The notes below the pieces were generated by a model. The model had not been told where the DNA came from. It did no database searches and worked only from the letters and a program-made list of their open reading frames with translations. Both the position numbers and the translations under genes were made by a program. DNA of 6,447 bases from positions 1 to 6,447 of the forward strand of contig QGUQ01000114.1 in the NCBI GenBank assembly GCA_003242195.1. Reading direction: 5' to 3'. This stretch comes from Bacillota bacterium. Its GTDB lineage: Bacteria; Bacillota; Sulfobacillia; Thermaerobacterales; Thermaerobacteraceae. Shown piece by piece: positions 1 to 6,447 of this stretch (positions are counted from its first letter, which is position 1; each line of letters starts with the position of its first letter).

Positions 1-105
1 CCCCCCCCCATGGTCCAGAGGGCCGGGGGGCCGCCGCCCCCGCTCTCTGGGGGGGCAGCCCCCCCCGCGGGGCGGGGGCCGGGCCCCCGCCGCCCCGGGG
101 CGCCG
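1..105. repeat. GC homopolymer and palindrome cluster
   Basis: Runs of C9 (1-9), G6 (25-30), G7 (49-55) and C8 (59-66) lie together. G7 and C8 can pair around a 3-base centre. Positions 71-80 and 82-91 are perfect 10-base inverted arms around one base. Codon-like structure is weak here, and it coincides with the loss of M23 similarity in the spoIIQ-like gene. It may be genuine low-complexity coding sequence or a poorly resolved contig end. Confidence 0.6.
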
Positions 106-283
106 GCCTCCACCTGCGCCCGGGCCAGGCTCGCGTACACGGTGCGGTAGTCACCCTCGTGTTCGATGATGACCGTCAGGCCCCGCTCCTGGTCCTGCCG
201 GACGCTGACCACGCGGCCGTCGCCAGCCGCCATGACCGTGGTACCCTGCCCGGCGCTCAGATCAACCCCGGGATCCCGGGCCC
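1..283 (-). pseudogene. spoIIQ: C-terminal part of SpoIIQ-like M23 protein, displaced by frameshift
   Basis: This is the continuation, in a different frame, of the gene that starts at 706. Read with codons at 258-260, 255-257 and so on, the minus strand gives R-D-P-G-V-D-L-S-A-G-Q-G, then A-A-G-D-G-R-V-V, then G-L-T-V-I-I-E-H and Y-R-T-V-Y-A-S-L, ending in V-E-A-G-A. That is the LytM/M23 beta-sheet core and resembles B. subtilis SpoIIQ (T-V-Y-Q-S-L-S, V-E-x-G-D). The first zinc-ligand motif H-x-x-x-D reads D-x-x-x-D, so the His is replaced, as degenerate SpoIIQ proteins are known to do. After V-E-A-G-A (about position 107) similarity stops and the frame runs open to the window edge through Gly/Pro/Ala-rich low-complexity sequence. 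The expected H-x-H motif is not seen. There is no own start codon; it would be made only if the frameshift is a sequence error or is bypassed. Confidence 0.6.
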
Positions 284-706
284 GTCCCCCCTGGTTTCCC
301 GGTACCGCCAGCCGAAGCCCGTGAGGGTCTTGGCGCCCGCCCCCGGCCAGGCGAAGGCCGGCCGGCCGCTGCCCGACACTTCCCGGGTGGGCACTTCCTC
401 CCGCGGTTCGGAGGGAGCGCTCGTGGCCGTCTCCTCCTGTACCGAGGCCTGCGTCTCCGGTGCCGTGCTCGGTGCCGCCTCCTGCCCCGGGCCGGCTTCC
501 TCCCTGCTGTCGCGGGTCTCAAGGGTGACGGGATCGGTTTCCTTCAGTCCCGGCCACCCCTGGAAGTACAGGTAAGACCCGAGGAACACGCCTGCCAGCA
601 CGACGAACCCGGCCAGCGACCGGAAGCCGGGCCGCCGCAGCACCGCCCGAAAGCCCGCCAGCCGGTCGCGCAGCCGGCCCTGCCCGCTCTGCGGGGTATC
701 CTGCAT
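257..706 (-). CDS. spoIIQ: SpoIIQ-like membrane protein, N-terminal part (truncated by frameshift)
   Basis: This reading frame of 149 codons starts at ATG 706 with Shine-Dalgarno AGAGGTGG at 713-720. Residues 1-29 are basic and cytoplasmic in style; residues 30-48 form one hydrophobic membrane anchor; residues 55-115 are a charged Glu/Thr/Ala/Pro-rich linker. From residue 118 F-A-W-P-G and F-G-W-R-Y (131-135) mark the start of an M23/LytM domain. The frame then ends within about 15 residues at a TGA (257-259), while the rest of the domain continues one frame over. One extra base around 277-291 (a C6 run lies at 286-291 on the plus strand) would restore a normal domain. In known spore-formers SpoIIQ sits in the forespore membrane and binds mother-cell SpoIIIAH to form the engulfment channel. 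The spoIID-spoIIQ order supports the name. Either a sequence error or a true pseudogene is possible; a generic M23 peptidase is the alternative identity. Confidence 0.7.
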   Translation of the reverse strand: MQDTPQSGQGRLRDRLAGFRAVLRRPGFRSLAGFVVLAGVFLGSYLYFQGWPGLKETDPVTLETRDSREEAGPGQEAAPSTAPETQASVQEETATSAPSEPREEVPTREVSGSGRPAFAWPGAGAKTLTGFGWRYRETRGDGPGIPGLI

Positions 707-726
707 GTGGCACCACCTCTGGCCGG

Positions 727-755
727 TAGTGTTACCAGCACTGGTGGTTTTATGC
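727..755 (-). promoter_or_regulatory. Candidate sigma-F-type promoter of spoIIQ
   Basis: On the minus strand GCATA (755-751) is followed, after 14 bases, by GGTAACACTA (736-727). These fit the known sigma-F elements GYATA and GGnnAnAnTR at every defined position; the usual spacer is about 15, so it is one base short. Transcription would begin near 720, placing the Shine-Dalgarno AGAGGTGG at the very 5' end of the message. B. subtilis spoIIQ is a sigma-F gene, which makes the placement meaningful. The match was found by eye. Confidence 0.5.
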
Positions 756-766
756 AGGAAAGCCTT

Positions 767-1774
767 CTATTCGCTGAAGATGGGTCGAAGCGATGTCCCG
801 GGGTAGTAATGCCGGAGGATCTGCTCGAAGGTGCTACCCTTGCGGGCCATCCCGTCGGCCCCGTACTGGGACATGCCGACGCCGTGCCCCCAGCCCCGGA
901 CCTCGAACTCCACCCGGTCGCCGCTGCGCCGGCAGGTGAACCAGGTGGAGGGGAGGCCCAGCCGCTCCCGCAACTGGGGACCGGTGAAGGTAGCCTTACC
1001 GATCCGCGCCCGGCCCACCCGGCCGCCCGGCGATGCCTCGACCTCCTGGAAGCAACGGTCGCCGGGCAGCCGGGCCACGTCCTCTGCGGGTACCTGCAGC
1101 CGGCGGGCGAAATCGGCCAGCGTCAGGGAGCGGGTCGTGCGCAGGTGGGGCGAGCGCTGTTCGTCGGGCGAGGGCACCGGGCGCAGGTAGGGCACCTCGT
1201 TTCCCCATACGGCCGCGGCATCCTCCGTACGGCCTCCGGACGTGGAGTGGTACACGGCGTCGATGGGCGCGCCCTGGAAGACCAGGATCAGGCCCCGGGT
1301 CTCCCGCACCGCGTCCTCGACCTTCCGGGCATACCGCCAGCCTTGGAACCAGCCCCACTCCCGGCGCTTGTCGTCCAGGGACGCCCACGCCTGGCCCGTT
1401 TGCGGGTCCCCGCACACGTCCGCCTCCGGGTGCTCCTTGCAACCGGGCCCGCCGAAGACGCGCATCTGGCGCACGGTGTACGTCCGGGCCGCCACCGCCT
1501 GGGCCTTGAGCGCCTCGGGATGGAAGGAGGCGGGCATCTCCGCCGCCACCACGCCCGTGAGGTAGGTCTCCAAGGGCAAGGTCTCCACCCGGTCCGCGGC
1601 CTTGATGTACACCCGCACGGGCAGCTCTCCGGGATCCAGGGGCACCGTCTGCGGCGGCTGCACCTCCAGCCGCGGGGCCCGCGTCACGACCAGCACGAAG
1701 GGCAGGATCACCGTCAGGAGGAACGCCAGGAGCAACCATCCGGCCAGGGGACGGCGCACGAGGGGGAAGCCCAC
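767..1774 (-). CDS. spoIID: Stage II sporulation protein D, lytic transglycosylase
   Basis: This 335-residue protein has the usual SpoIID length. Residues 10-30 form an N-terminal membrane anchor. The SpoIID/LytB domain follows: V-R-V-Y-I (53-57), L-E-T-Y-L-T-G-V-V-A-A-E-M-P (68-81) with Glu79 matching the catalytic Glu88 of B. subtilis SpoIID, then A-L-K-A-Q-A-V-A-A-R-T-Y (88-99), Y-H-S-T-S-G-G (175-181) and the C-terminal signature G-W-G-H-G-V-G-M-S-Q-Y-G-A (294-306). The family cleaves glycan strands stripped of stem peptides at the engulfing mother-cell membrane, acting with SpoIIM and SpoIIP. Cys112, His115 and Cys121 form a possible metal site comparable to the zinc site described in C. 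difficile SpoIID. The start is GTG with an AGGGAGGG Shine-Dalgarno nine bases upstream; ends TAG. It lies 109 bases after murA, with its own promoter-like signals, and 60 bases before the spoIIQ-like gene. Confidence 0.95.
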   Translation of the reverse strand: MGFPLVRRPLAGWLLLAFLLTVILPFVLVVTRAPRLEVQPPQTVPLDPGELPVRVYIKAADRVETLPLETYLTGVVAAEMPASFHPEALKAQAVAARTYTVRQMRVFGGPGCKEHPEADVCGDPQTGQAWASLDDKRREWGWFQGWRYARKVEDAVRETRGLILVFQGAPIDAVYHSTSGGRTEDAAAVWGNEVPYLRPVPSPDEQRSPHLRTTRSLTLADFARRLQVPAEDVARLPGDRCFQEVEASPGGRVGRARIGKATFTGPQLRERLGLPSTWFTCRRSGDRVEFEVRGWGHGVGMSQYGADGMARKGSTFEQILRHYYPGTSLRPIFSE

Positions 1775-1806
1775 GACAAGAATCCCTCCCTGATCGCACG
1801 CCCCAT

Positions 1807-1836
1807 GTTATGCGCGCGACCGGGAGGGCATGTCTC
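1807..1836 (-). promoter_or_regulatory. Candidate promoter of spoIID
   Basis: GAGACA (1836-1831) and CATAAC (1812-1807) are 18 bases apart; each matches four of six bases of the vegetative consensus. The same AT-rich patch, read as CATAACAT, partly resembles the sigma-E -10 element CATACAnT, the expected factor for spoIID in Bacillus, but no good sigma-E -35 element is seen. It is one of the few AT-rich stretches in this GC-rich gap. Confidence 0.3.
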
Positions 1837-1839
1837 GCT

Positions 1840-1852
1840 TGCCGACTCGGCA
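1840..1852. repeat. 13-base inverted repeat upstream of spoIID
   Basis: TGCCGA and TCGGCA flank a single central base, immediately upstream of the candidate spoIID -35 element. The site and symmetry suit an operator for a dimeric regulator, but a small hairpin ending the murA message is equally possible. No T-run follows on the minus strand. Confidence 0.3.
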
Positions 1853-1883
1853 GTGAAGCAGCGGCATCCCCCGGGGGCGGCCT

Positions 1884-3179
1884 TCAGCGGCTGAGGAGCG
1901 TCACGGCCACGGGATCTTCCTGGTCCGTCAGGCGGGCCACGTCGGCGCCCAGCCCCCGCAGTTTCTCCTCGATGGTCACGTACCCCCGGTCGATGTGGTG
2001 GACGCCGCTCACCTCGGTGACGCCTTCGGCACCGAGGCCCGCCAGGATCAGGGCGGCGCCCGAGCGCAGGTCCGTGGCCGTCACGGGAGCGCCTTGCAAG
2101 CGCTCAACGCCGGTGACGATGGCGGTCTGACCCTGAATCTGGATCCGTGCCCCCATGCGCCGGAGCTCCGGCACGTGCATGAACCGGTTCTCGAAGACGG
2201 TTTCGGTGACGGTGGCGGTTCCTTCGGCGGTGGCCAGCGCTGCCATCATGGGCGCCTGGAGATCGGTGGGGAAGCCCGGGTAGGGCAGCGTCTTGACATC
2301 CACGGCCCTGGGCCGTCCCGCGGCGGAAACGGTGATCACGTCCCCGTCGATCACGACCTCCGCGCCCATCTCCCGCAACTTGGCGGTCAGGGACTTGACG
2401 TGCTCGGGCACTACACCCACCACGGTCACCGTGCCGCCGGCGATCAGGGGAGCCAGCATGAACGTGCCGGCCTCGATCCGGTCGGGGATCACCGTGTAGG
2501 TACCGCCACGCAGCTCGCGCACGCCGTGGATCTGGATCACCCGGGTTCCGGCGCCCCGCACGTCGGCACCCAGGGTATTGAGGAAGTTGGCCAGGTCGAC
2601 GATTTCCGGTTCCTCGGCCGCGTTCTCGATGGTGGTCGTCCCCTCGGCCAGGACGGCGGCCATCATGATGTTCTCCGTGGCGCCGACGCTGGGGATGTCG
2701 AGGTAGATGGAGGCCCCGCGCAGGCGGCCCCGCGCCGCAACCTCCACCTGCCCTCCGCTGACGTTGACCTCGGCCCCCAGGGCGGCAAACCCCTTCAGAT
2801 GCAGGTCGATGGGGCGCTGGCCGATGGCGCACCCGCCGGGCAGTGCGGCCCGGGCGCGCCCGTTGCGGGCCAGTAGGGGACCCAACACGAGGATCGAGGC
2901 CCGCATGCGGCGCACCAGGTCGTAGGGGGCCTCGCAGGCCAGTTGGCCCGCGGCAGCCACCGTCAGGGCGCCGCCCTCAGCGACGTCGACGTGCGCTCCC
3001 AGCTCCTGAAGGAGCCGGGTCATGGTCTCGACGTCGTCCAGGGGCGGGATGTCGTACAGCACGCAAGTATCCTCAACCAGCAGCGTGGCCGCGAGGACCG
3101 GCAGGGCCGCGTTCTTGGCTCCGCTGACCCTTACCTCGCCCTGTAGGGGGCGCCCGCCACGCACGACGATCCGTTCCAC
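1884..3179 (-). CDS. murA: UDP-N-acetylglucosamine 1-carboxyvinyltransferase
   Basis: MurA transfers enolpyruvate from phosphoenolpyruvate to UDP-GlcNAc, the first committed step of cytoplasmic peptidoglycan synthesis. From GTG 3179 it has 431 residues (E. coli 419, B. subtilis MurAA 436). Start choice: V-E-R-I-V-V-R-G is the normal family N-terminus and GGAGGGG lies nine bases upstream. An in-frame GTG at 3206 would add nine residues but directly follows a GC hairpin and lacks a Shine-Dalgarno. With the chosen start, Lys22-Asn23 (S-G-A-K-N) align with E. coli Lys22-Asn23. The loop L-P-G-G-C-A-I-G carries Cys117, the fosfomycin-target cysteine, so no intrinsic Cys-to-Asp resistance change is present. 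Asp306 (P-T-D-L-Q), Arg372 (D-L-R-S-G) and Arg398 (H-I-D-R-G-Y) are also retained. The two-domain inside-out barrel appears complete. It lies 249 bases downstream of atpC and ahead of spoIID. Confidence 0.96.
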   Translation of the reverse strand: MERIVVRGGRPLQGEVRVSGAKNAALPVLAATLLVEDTCVLYDIPPLDDVETMTRLLQELGAHVDVAEGGALTVAAAGQLACEAPYDLVRRMRASILVLGPLLARNGRARAALPGGCAIGQRPIDLHLKGFAALGAEVNVSGGQVEVAARGRLRGASIYLDIPSVGATENIMMAAVLAEGTTTIENAAEEPEIVDLANFLNTLGADVRGAGTRVIQIHGVRELRGGTYTVIPDRIEAGTFMLAPLIAGGTVTVVGVVPEHVKSLTAKLREMGAEVVIDGDVITVSAAGRPRAVDVKTLPYPGFPTDLQAPMMAALATAEGTATVTETVFENRFMHVPELRRMGARIQIQGQTAIVTGVERLQGAPVTATDLRSGAALILAGLGAEGVTEVSGVHHIDRGYVTIEEKLRGLGADVARLTDQEDPVAVTLLSR

Positions 3180-3207
3180 ATCCGCTTCCCCCTCCAGGGA
3201 ACCCACC

Positions 3208-3231
3208 CGCCCGGCCGTGCCGCGCCGGGCG
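3208..3231 (-). promoter_or_regulatory. GC hairpin just upstream of murA ribosome binding site
   Basis: CGCCCGGC and GCCGGGCG are perfect 8-base arms around an 8-base loop. The hairpin ends about a dozen bases before the GGAGGGG Shine-Dalgarno of murA and has no following T-run, so it looks less like a terminator than a leader structure that could affect translation. It also argues against the upstream GTG at 3206 as start. Confidence 0.4.
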
Positions 3232-3244
3232 AGCCGACATCCTG

Positions 3245-3290
3245 GGGACGGTCCCTCGCGGGCTCCGTGACCACCACCTGGTGCCGTCCC
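3245..3290 (-). promoter_or_regulatory. Alternative pairing elements in murA leader
   Basis: On the minus strand GGGACGG (3290-3284) can pair with CCGTCCC (3251-3245). The second element lies within GGGACCGTCCC (3255-3245), which can instead fold on itself. The two pairings exclude each other, as in attenuators. I recognise no known riboswitch; GC-rich chance pairing is a real alternative. Confidence 0.25.
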
Positions 3291-3316
3291 GCTACCGCTC
3301 TCGGTCCCCCATGTAT

Positions 3317-3346
3317 GTTATCGCTGGTAGCTCGTACGGGGTTCCA
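3317..3346 (-). promoter_or_regulatory. Candidate promoter of murA
   Basis: TGGAAC (3346-3341) and GATAAC (3322-3317) stand 18 bases apart, matching three and four of six vegetative consensus bases. The AT-rich patch 3311-3322 stands out in its surroundings. Transcription from here would give a leader of about 130 bases before the murA start. The -35 element lies inside the loop of the inverted repeat at 3325-3360. Confidence 0.3.
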
Positions 3347-3360
3347 GGCGAGCGCTACCA
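3325..3360. repeat. Interrupted inverted repeat around murA promoter region
   Basis: On the plus strand TGGTAGCTCG (3325-3334) mirrors CGAG plus CTACCA in 3349-3360, with two extra bases (CG) interrupting the second arm and a 14-base loop. It sits between the atpC hairpin and the murA candidate -10 element. It could be an operator, or a second hairpin at the end of the atp transcript. Confidence 0.4.
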
Positions 3361-3394
3361 GCCCGCGGCGCCCGAACACCGCGGAGCACGAACA

Positions 3395-3428
3395 CGCGGG
3401 GAGCGCGGTGGGCGCCGCGCTCCCCGCG
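3395..3428 (-). terminator. Hairpin terminator after atpC
   Basis: Perfect 14-base arms (3395-3408 and 3415-3428) enclose a 6-base loop, starting directly after the atpC TAG stop. Downstream on the minus strand comes TGTTCGTGCTCC, not a true T-run, so intrinsic termination may be incomplete; the hairpin may mainly protect the atp mRNA 3' end. Confidence 0.65.
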
Positions 3429-3851
3429 CTACTGGAGGTCGCTGGTGTCGACCCCGGCCGCGCGTAGCCGGTTCAGAGCGCGGTGAAGGGCGGCCCGCGC
3501 CCGCTCGAAGTCCCAGTTGGCGTTTCGGTCCGCCAATCGCCGGCGGGCCCTCTCGGCCGCCGCCCGTGCCCGCAGGACGTCGATTTCCTCCGCCCGCTCG
3601 GCGGCGTCGGACAGCACGATCGCGTGGTTGTCCGCCACTTCGAAGAAGCCGCCGGCGACGGCCACCCGGCGCTTCTCGCCGTTCTTCCGGTAGGTGAGGA
3701 TGCCGATCTTCAGCACGGCCACCATGGGGGCGTGGTCCGGCAGGATGCCCAGGAGGCCTTCCGCGCCGGGGACGATGATAGACTCCACCTCGTCGCGGAA
3801 GACGACCCGCTCGGGCGTGATCACCTCGAGCGTCATCGTGCGCGCCGCCAT
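3429..3851 (-). CDS. atpC: F1 ATP synthase epsilon subunit
   Basis: Epsilon is part of the rotor foot and inhibits wasteful ATP hydrolysis. The 140-residue protein has the normal length. Residues 6-85 form the beta-sandwich (T-L-E-V-I-T-P, G-I-L-P-D-H-A-P at 35-42, A-G-G-F-F-E-V at 66-72), and residues 88-133 the two C-terminal helices. I-D-V-L-R-A at 90-95 equals the I(L)DxxRA motif that binds ATP in thermophilic Bacillus PS3 epsilon; Arg124 and Arg128 sit where the second-helix arginines of that site are expected. Start: ATG 3851 has a full AAGGAGG Shine-Dalgarno seven bases upstream. The frame is open further back into atpD (to 4085), but that extension is Arg/Ser-rich shadow sequence and is rejected. 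It begins 25 bases after atpD and ends at a strong hairpin, closing the operon. Confidence 0.96.
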   Translation of the reverse strand: MAARTMTLEVITPERVVFRDEVESIIVPGAEGLLGILPDHAPMVAVLKIGILTYRKNGEKRRVAVAGGFFEVADNHAIVLSDAAERAEEIDVLRARAAAERARRRLADRNANWDFERARAALHRALNRLRAAGVDTSDLQ

Positions 3852-3876
3852 CGGGTCGCCTCCTTCCGCCCGCGCC

Positions 3877-5286
<1,410 letters not shown>

Positions 5287-5324
5287 GTCCCTCTCCCTCC
5301 GCTTCCGGCGCCGCCCGGCCGCGG

Positions 5325-6272
5325 TTAGGCGTTGGCCTTGAGAGCCTCGGCGCCGCTGACGATCTCCAGGATCTCCTTGGTGATGGCAGCCTGGCGAGCC
5401 CGGTTGTAGTCCAGGGTCAGCTTGTCGATGAGCTCGCTGGCGTTGTCGGTGGCGTTCTTCATGGCCGTCATGCGGGCGCCGTGCTCGCTCGCCTTGGCCT
5501 CCTGCAGCGCGCGAAAGACCTGGATCTGAACGTACTTCGGCAAGAGATCGGCCAGGATCAGCTGCTCGGACGGTTCGTAGATGTACTCGCGTACGCCCCG
5601 GGTCCCCCGGCCGGCCCCCGCGCCGCCCCCGGGCCCGGCTAGGCCGGCGGGCCCCTTCTCCCCCGGGGCCGCCCCGGGTTCCGCCTCGGCCGGCAGCCCG
5701 CTGACCGGCAGCAGCCGCTGCACCACGGGTCGCTGGTTGATGGCCGAGCGGTACTCGGCGTAAATCAGGCGCACCTCGTCGACCCGCTCGGCCAGGAAGT
5801 CCTCCATCAGCCGCTCGGCCAGCTCCTTGGCATCGAAGAAGCGGGCGTCCTCGCCCAGCCCCGTGAGCTCATAGGCGAAGGAGTACCCCCGGCGGCGGAA
5901 GTAGTCCCGCCCCTTCCGACCCACGGCGACCAGGACGGGCTCCACCTCCGCCGGCAGTTCCTCCAGCTCGCGCTCCGCCCGCCGGATCACGTTGGCGTTG
6001 TAGCTGCCGGCCAGGCCGCGGTCGCCGGTGATGACCACCAGCGCCACCCGCCGCACCGGCCGTTGAGCCAGCAGCGGGTGGGAGCGGGCGGCCTCCGATC
6101 CCGCCAGGCGGGCGAGCATGGCGCGCAGGGCCCGGGCGTAAGGGCGGCCGGAGCGCGCCGCCTCTTCGGCTTTCTTGAGCTTCGCGGCGGCGACCATGTA
6201 CATGGCGCGGGTGATCTGCTGCGTGCTGCGCACCGCGCGAATACGCCGCCGGATGTCCCTCATCGAGGCCAT
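5325..6272 (-). CDS. atpG: F1 ATP synthase gamma subunit, with low-complexity insertion
   Basis: Gamma is the rotor shaft inside the alpha/beta ring. This protein has 315 residues, longer than the usual 285-290. The N-terminal helix M-R-D-I-R-R-R-I-R-A-V (4-14) and K-L-K-K-A (31-35), the strand I-T-G-D-R-G-L-A-G-S-Y-N (81-92) and the C-terminal helix with A-S-E-H-G-A-R-M-T-A-M (261-271) and N-A-T-D-N-A (273-278) are all conserved. Residues about 193-227 (bases 5592-5696) form a Gly/Ala/Pro-rich insertion between L-L-P-V-S and Y-I-Y-E-P-S-E-Q. Photosynthetic gamma subunits carry their regulatory insert at this same place, though there are no cysteines here. Start ATG 6272 follows GGGAAGGG; the ATG three codons on is a possible alternative. 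It lies 26 bases after atpA. Confidence 0.96.
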   Translation of the reverse strand: MASMRDIRRRIRAVRSTQQITRAMYMVAAAKLKKAEEAARSGRPYARALRAMLARLAGSEAARSHPLLAQRPVRRVALVVITGDRGLAGSYNANVIRRAERELEELPAEVEPVLVAVGRKGRDYFRRRGYSFAYELTGLGEDARFFDAKELAERLMEDFLAERVDEVRLIYAEYRSAINQRPVVQRLLPVSGLPAEAEPGAAPGEKGPAGLAGPGGGAGAGRGTRGVREYIYEPSEQLILADLLPKYVQIQVFRALQEAKASEHGARMTAMKNATDNASELIDKLTLDYNRARQAAITKEILEIVSGAEALKANA

Positions 6273-6298
6273 GCCTTGTCACCCTTCCCGCCGGGCCT

Positions 6299-6447
6299 TC
6301 AGGACGCTCGTCCCACCTCGCGGGCCCGCTCGGCCTTGCCATCCTGCTCGCCCGCGCCCAGGAAGCCCCGCTTGAACTGCTCGATGGCCGCCTTCAGGCG
6401 CTCGTCGTTCTCCTTGGTGATCTCCTTCTCGGTACGGATGGACTCCA
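6299..6447 (-). CDS. atpA: F1 ATP synthase alpha subunit, C-terminal end (partial)
   Basis: Only the last 48 codons are in the window, ending at TGA (6299-6301); the gene continues off the right edge. They read E-S-I-R-T-E-K-E-I, then L-K-A-A-I-E-Q-F-K-R-G-F, typical of the alpha C-terminal helix, followed by a charged tail of about 18 residues that is a little longer than in many homologues. Alpha holds the non-catalytic nucleotide sites and supports beta in the F1 ring. The position directly before atpG, with a 26-base gap holding the atpG ribosome binding site, confirms the identity. Catalytic-core motifs cannot be examined here. Confidence 0.9.
   Translation of the reverse strand, partial: ESIRTEKEITKENDERLKAAIEQFKRGFLGAGEQDGKAERAREVGRAS

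Noticed and set aside
707..1894. Plus-strand open frame of 395 codons opposite spoIID
   Set aside because: It is the complement of a clear SpoIID gene and its protein is low-complexity Gly/Arg/His/Pro with no family features.
1995..2876. Plus-strand open frame of 293 codons opposite murA
   Set aside because: Shadow of murA; Gly/His/Asp-rich composition and no plausible domain.
3180..3206. Upstream GTG start of murA at 3206
   Set aside because: No Shine-Dalgarno; it directly follows a GC hairpin and adds nine non-conserved residues before the normal MurA N-terminus.
3240..3300. T-box riboswitch in the murA leader
   Set aside because: The AGGTGGTGGTCACGG stretch and a nearby CGTCCC suggested one, but the conserved T-box core (GTGGNACCGCG) is absent, there is no T-run terminator, and murA is not a usual T-box target.

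Overview
The window is GC-rich (estimated by eye at about 70%) and reads entirely on the minus strand. In transcription order (right to left) it holds the 3' end of atpA, then atpG, atpD and atpC of the F1 ATP synthase. After these come a strong hairpin and a structured 249-base gap, then murA, spoIID and a damaged spoIIQ-like gene that runs off the left edge. No mobile element, tRNA, rRNA or CRISPR array is visible.

The organism is most likely an endospore-forming member of the Firmicutes (Bacillota). The order atpGDC, murA, spoIID, spoIIQ matches the known Bacillus subtilis layout apart from small genes between atpC and murA in that species. SpoIID and SpoIIQ are proteins of forespore engulfment. 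The very high GC suggests a lineage such as Thermaerobacter or Symbiobacterium; this genus-level guess is inference only.

Right part (3429-6447): atpA-atpG-atpD-atpC are separated by 25-38 bases, each start having a purine-rich Shine-Dalgarno sequence, so they form one operon. They encode the catalytic head and rotor shaft of the F1Fo ATP synthase. AtpG carries a Gly/Ala/Pro-rich insertion and AtpC keeps the ATP-sensing motif known from thermophilic Bacillus epsilon. A 14-bp hairpin abuts the atpC stop codon.

Middle part (1775-3428): murA makes the first committed precursor of peptidoglycan. Its upstream gap has several inverted repeats and a promoter-like patch. The start is best placed at a GTG at 3179.

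Left part (1-1774): spoIID encodes a membrane-anchored lytic transglycosylase. The 60-base gap behind it contains a striking match to the forespore sigma-F promoter consensus, followed by an M23/LytM-domain gene resembling SpoIIQ. That gene is broken by an apparent one-base frameshift near 277-291, and its 3' part dissolves into homopolymer runs and palindromes at 1-105. This is either sequence/assembly error at a contig edge or true decay. Overall the window couples energy conversion, wall precursor synthesis and wall remodelling in sporulation. I see no wholly new system; the best leads are the sigma-F-like promoter, the broken spoIIQ and the AtpG insertion.
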